DNA from: Bernardetia sp. ABR2-2B
GTDB lineage: Bacteria; Bacteroidota; Bacteroidia; Cytophagales; Bernardetiaceae
Assembly (NCBI RefSeq): GCF_037126435.1
Contig: NZ_CP147020.1
Coordinates: 2,965,293 to 3,029,292 of the forward strand
Length of the DNA: 64,000 bases
Reading direction: 5' to 3'
Positions within the stretch are counted from its first letter, which is position 1. Each line of letters starts with the position of its first letter. The notes below the pieces were generated by a model. It saw only the letters and a program-made list of their open reading frames with translations. It was not told the DNA's origin and did not search any database. The translations under genes and the position numbers were made by a program. Shown here piece after piece: positions 63,199 through 64,000 of the stretch.

Positions 63199-63273
63199 GG
63201 ACTATTAGCTCAGTTGGTTTAGAGCACTACCTCGACAAGGTAGGGGTCATTGGTTCGAATCCAATATGGTCCA
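63199..63273 (+). tRNA. tRNA-Val (anticodon GAC), with C at position 33
   Basis: 75-base cloverleaf: acceptor GGACTAT / ATGGTCC, D-arm AGCTCAGTTGGTTTAGAGC, anticodon stem CTACC / GGTAG around loop TCGACAA, T-arm TTGGTTCGAATCCAA, discriminator A. The anticodon is GAC if the loop is read with standard numbering, which leaves C instead of the nearly universal U at position 33. A reading of CGA (Ser) is excluded because the stem would not pair. CCA is not encoded. Confidence 0.85.
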
Positions 63274-63283
63274 CAAATTCTAT

Positions 63284-63321
63284 AAAAAAAGCTAGTAAAA
63301 TCATTTTTACTAGCTTTTTTT
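63284..63321 (+). terminator. tRNA-Val terminator
   Basis: A7-GCTAGTAAAA, loop TCAT, TTTTACTAGC-T7: a perfect long stem starting eleven bases after the tRNA. Confidence 0.95.
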
Positions 63322-63492
63322 ATTACTATTTTTTTAACTTCCTTAATTAAACTTTGGATTTCAAAGCTTAGTATCTTTTTGTTTTAAATAAATCAAACAA
63401 AACAAAAAATCCCTCCCTTCCACTTTCCTATCTTACAAAAAAATGACATATTGCATATGATTCTATTTCTAAACAAAAAATAAAGTAAATCT

Positions 63493-64000
63493 ATGTCTAA
63501 AGTCAGTTTTGGTAAGTGGGTGATTGTGTTGAGTTTGTTTTTGTCTTCTTGTGGAAGTAGCGATGTAGATTATGATAATGTAAATGATGTAATAGATAAT
63601 TGTATTTCTAGTGAGCCTGTAGAAAATGCTGATTTGATAGACCCTTGTACGGGTTGTAATAGAGATACGCTCAGAAACACGCCTAGCAAAAAAATAGATA
63701 ATCTGAATGTATATTTAGAAATTTCTGGAAGTATGAAAGGCTATATGCCCAAACAGACAGGCAGAAGCACAGGGTTTCAGAAACAAATGGCAAGTCTTTT
63801 TTCGTGGTTTGTAACCAGTACAGAAGCAAAAGGTAAAAAATTCTATGGCATAAAAGACGACCAAACAACATTAGAATTTGAATCAAAAGATGATGTAGCT
63901 TCAAAAATATCAAGAGCAGAGTTTGAGTTTGGAAAAACAACAACATTACCAGACTTGGTAGAAAAAATTATCAGAAAAAACGGACAAGAAGATGTTAGTG
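63493..64000 (+). CDS. Lipoprotein with a weak vWA-like motif (3' end outside window)
   Basis: The frame is open from the ATG at 63493 to the window edge (169 codons). The signal ends LSLFLSSCGSS with lipid site Cys20. A Cys-rich spacer (VIDNCISSEPV, DPCTGCNRDT) leads to NLNVYLEISGSMKGYMPKQT, which resembles the MIDAS strand of von Willebrand A domains (D-x-S-G-S-M), with Glu-Ile in place of the usual Asp-x. The segment after it, FQKQMASLFSWFVTSTEAKG, is helical as expected next in that fold. Half or more of the protein is likely missing. The vWA assignment is tentative and needs the rest of the gene. Confidence 0.7.
   Translation, partial: MSKVSFGKWVIVLSLFLSSCGSSDVDYDNVNDVIDNCISSEPVENADLIDPCTGCNRDTLRNTPSKKIDNLNVYLEISGSMKGYMPKQTGRSTGFQKQMASLFSWFVTSTEAKGKKFYGIKDDQTTLEFESKDDVASKISRAEFEFGKTTTLPDLVEKIIRKNGQEDVS

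Overview
The window is AT-rich bacterial DNA and most likely comes from the chromosome of a marine or gliding Bacteroidota of the order Cytophagales (a Bernardetia/Flexibacter-like organism is my best guess, at low certainty). The reasons are the promoter pattern TTG-N18-21-TAnnTTTG, the many small Bacteroidota-type lipoproteins, the gene string DUF5683 - dapB - lepB, a 7TMR-DISM/SpoIIE sensor phosphatase, a DUF4139 protein, a DUF4412 protein, and a BNR-repeat protein of the type common in this phylum. I see no prophage, CRISPR array, complete insertion sequence or obvious defence island. Most of the content is ordinary core and envelope gene content.

Layout. 1-9 kb: a partial NADP-malic enzyme, a LON-domain protein, a PDZ/hydrolase-like exported protein, accD (with most of its zinc-ribbon cysteines missing), a frameshifted lipoprotein gene, a glutaryl-CoA-type acyl-CoA dehydrogenase and a SirB1-like protein. 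9-20 kb: an Omp85-family protein, an M28 peptidase, a Lys-Leu-Lys tRNA operon with its own promoter and terminator, a TPR/SH3 membrane protein, an FMN reductase, an outer-membrane barrel, a DUF4139 protein and a patatin-like lipase. 20-35 kb: hemA, an S1/P1-type zinc hydrolase, DUF5683-dapB-lepB-rfbA, a 7TMR-DISM phosphatase, a decayed exported-protein gene, a phosphosugar mutase, a membrane-bound SGNH hydrolase and two barrel proteins. 35-50 kb: a leucine-rich-repeat protein, a site-2-protease-like M50 peptidase, ferritin, a large BNR-repeat protein, a tandem pair of lipoproteins, a rhodanese/ABC-ATPase pair, further lipoproteins and a DUF4412 protein.

50-64 kb: glutamate dehydrogenase is followed by about 980 bp without a gene. 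This gap is packed with at least twelve TTATNCACA DnaA boxes (seven exactly TTATCCACA) and is the best candidate in the window for the chromosomal replication origin. Beyond it lie a small lipoprotein, a coiled-coil protein, an ankyrin protein, class Ia nrdA, an SH3-domain exported protein, an RND efflux pump with its adaptor, tRNA-Val, and the start of a lipoprotein with a weak von Willebrand A-like motif.

The most distinctive non-coding content is a set of short palindromic elements. One family (about 140 bp) has 16-bp inverted ends (GAAGTTGTTTAAGAAT) and each of three copies is flanked by a different 3-bp direct repeat, as expected for transposed MITEs. A second family (85-89 bp, ends TAGGTCAG/CTGACCTA) has three copies, one nested in a remnant of the first. 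Two single-copy elements of 120 and 146 bp have 11-bp inverted ends. The elements sit between genes, often next to terminators.
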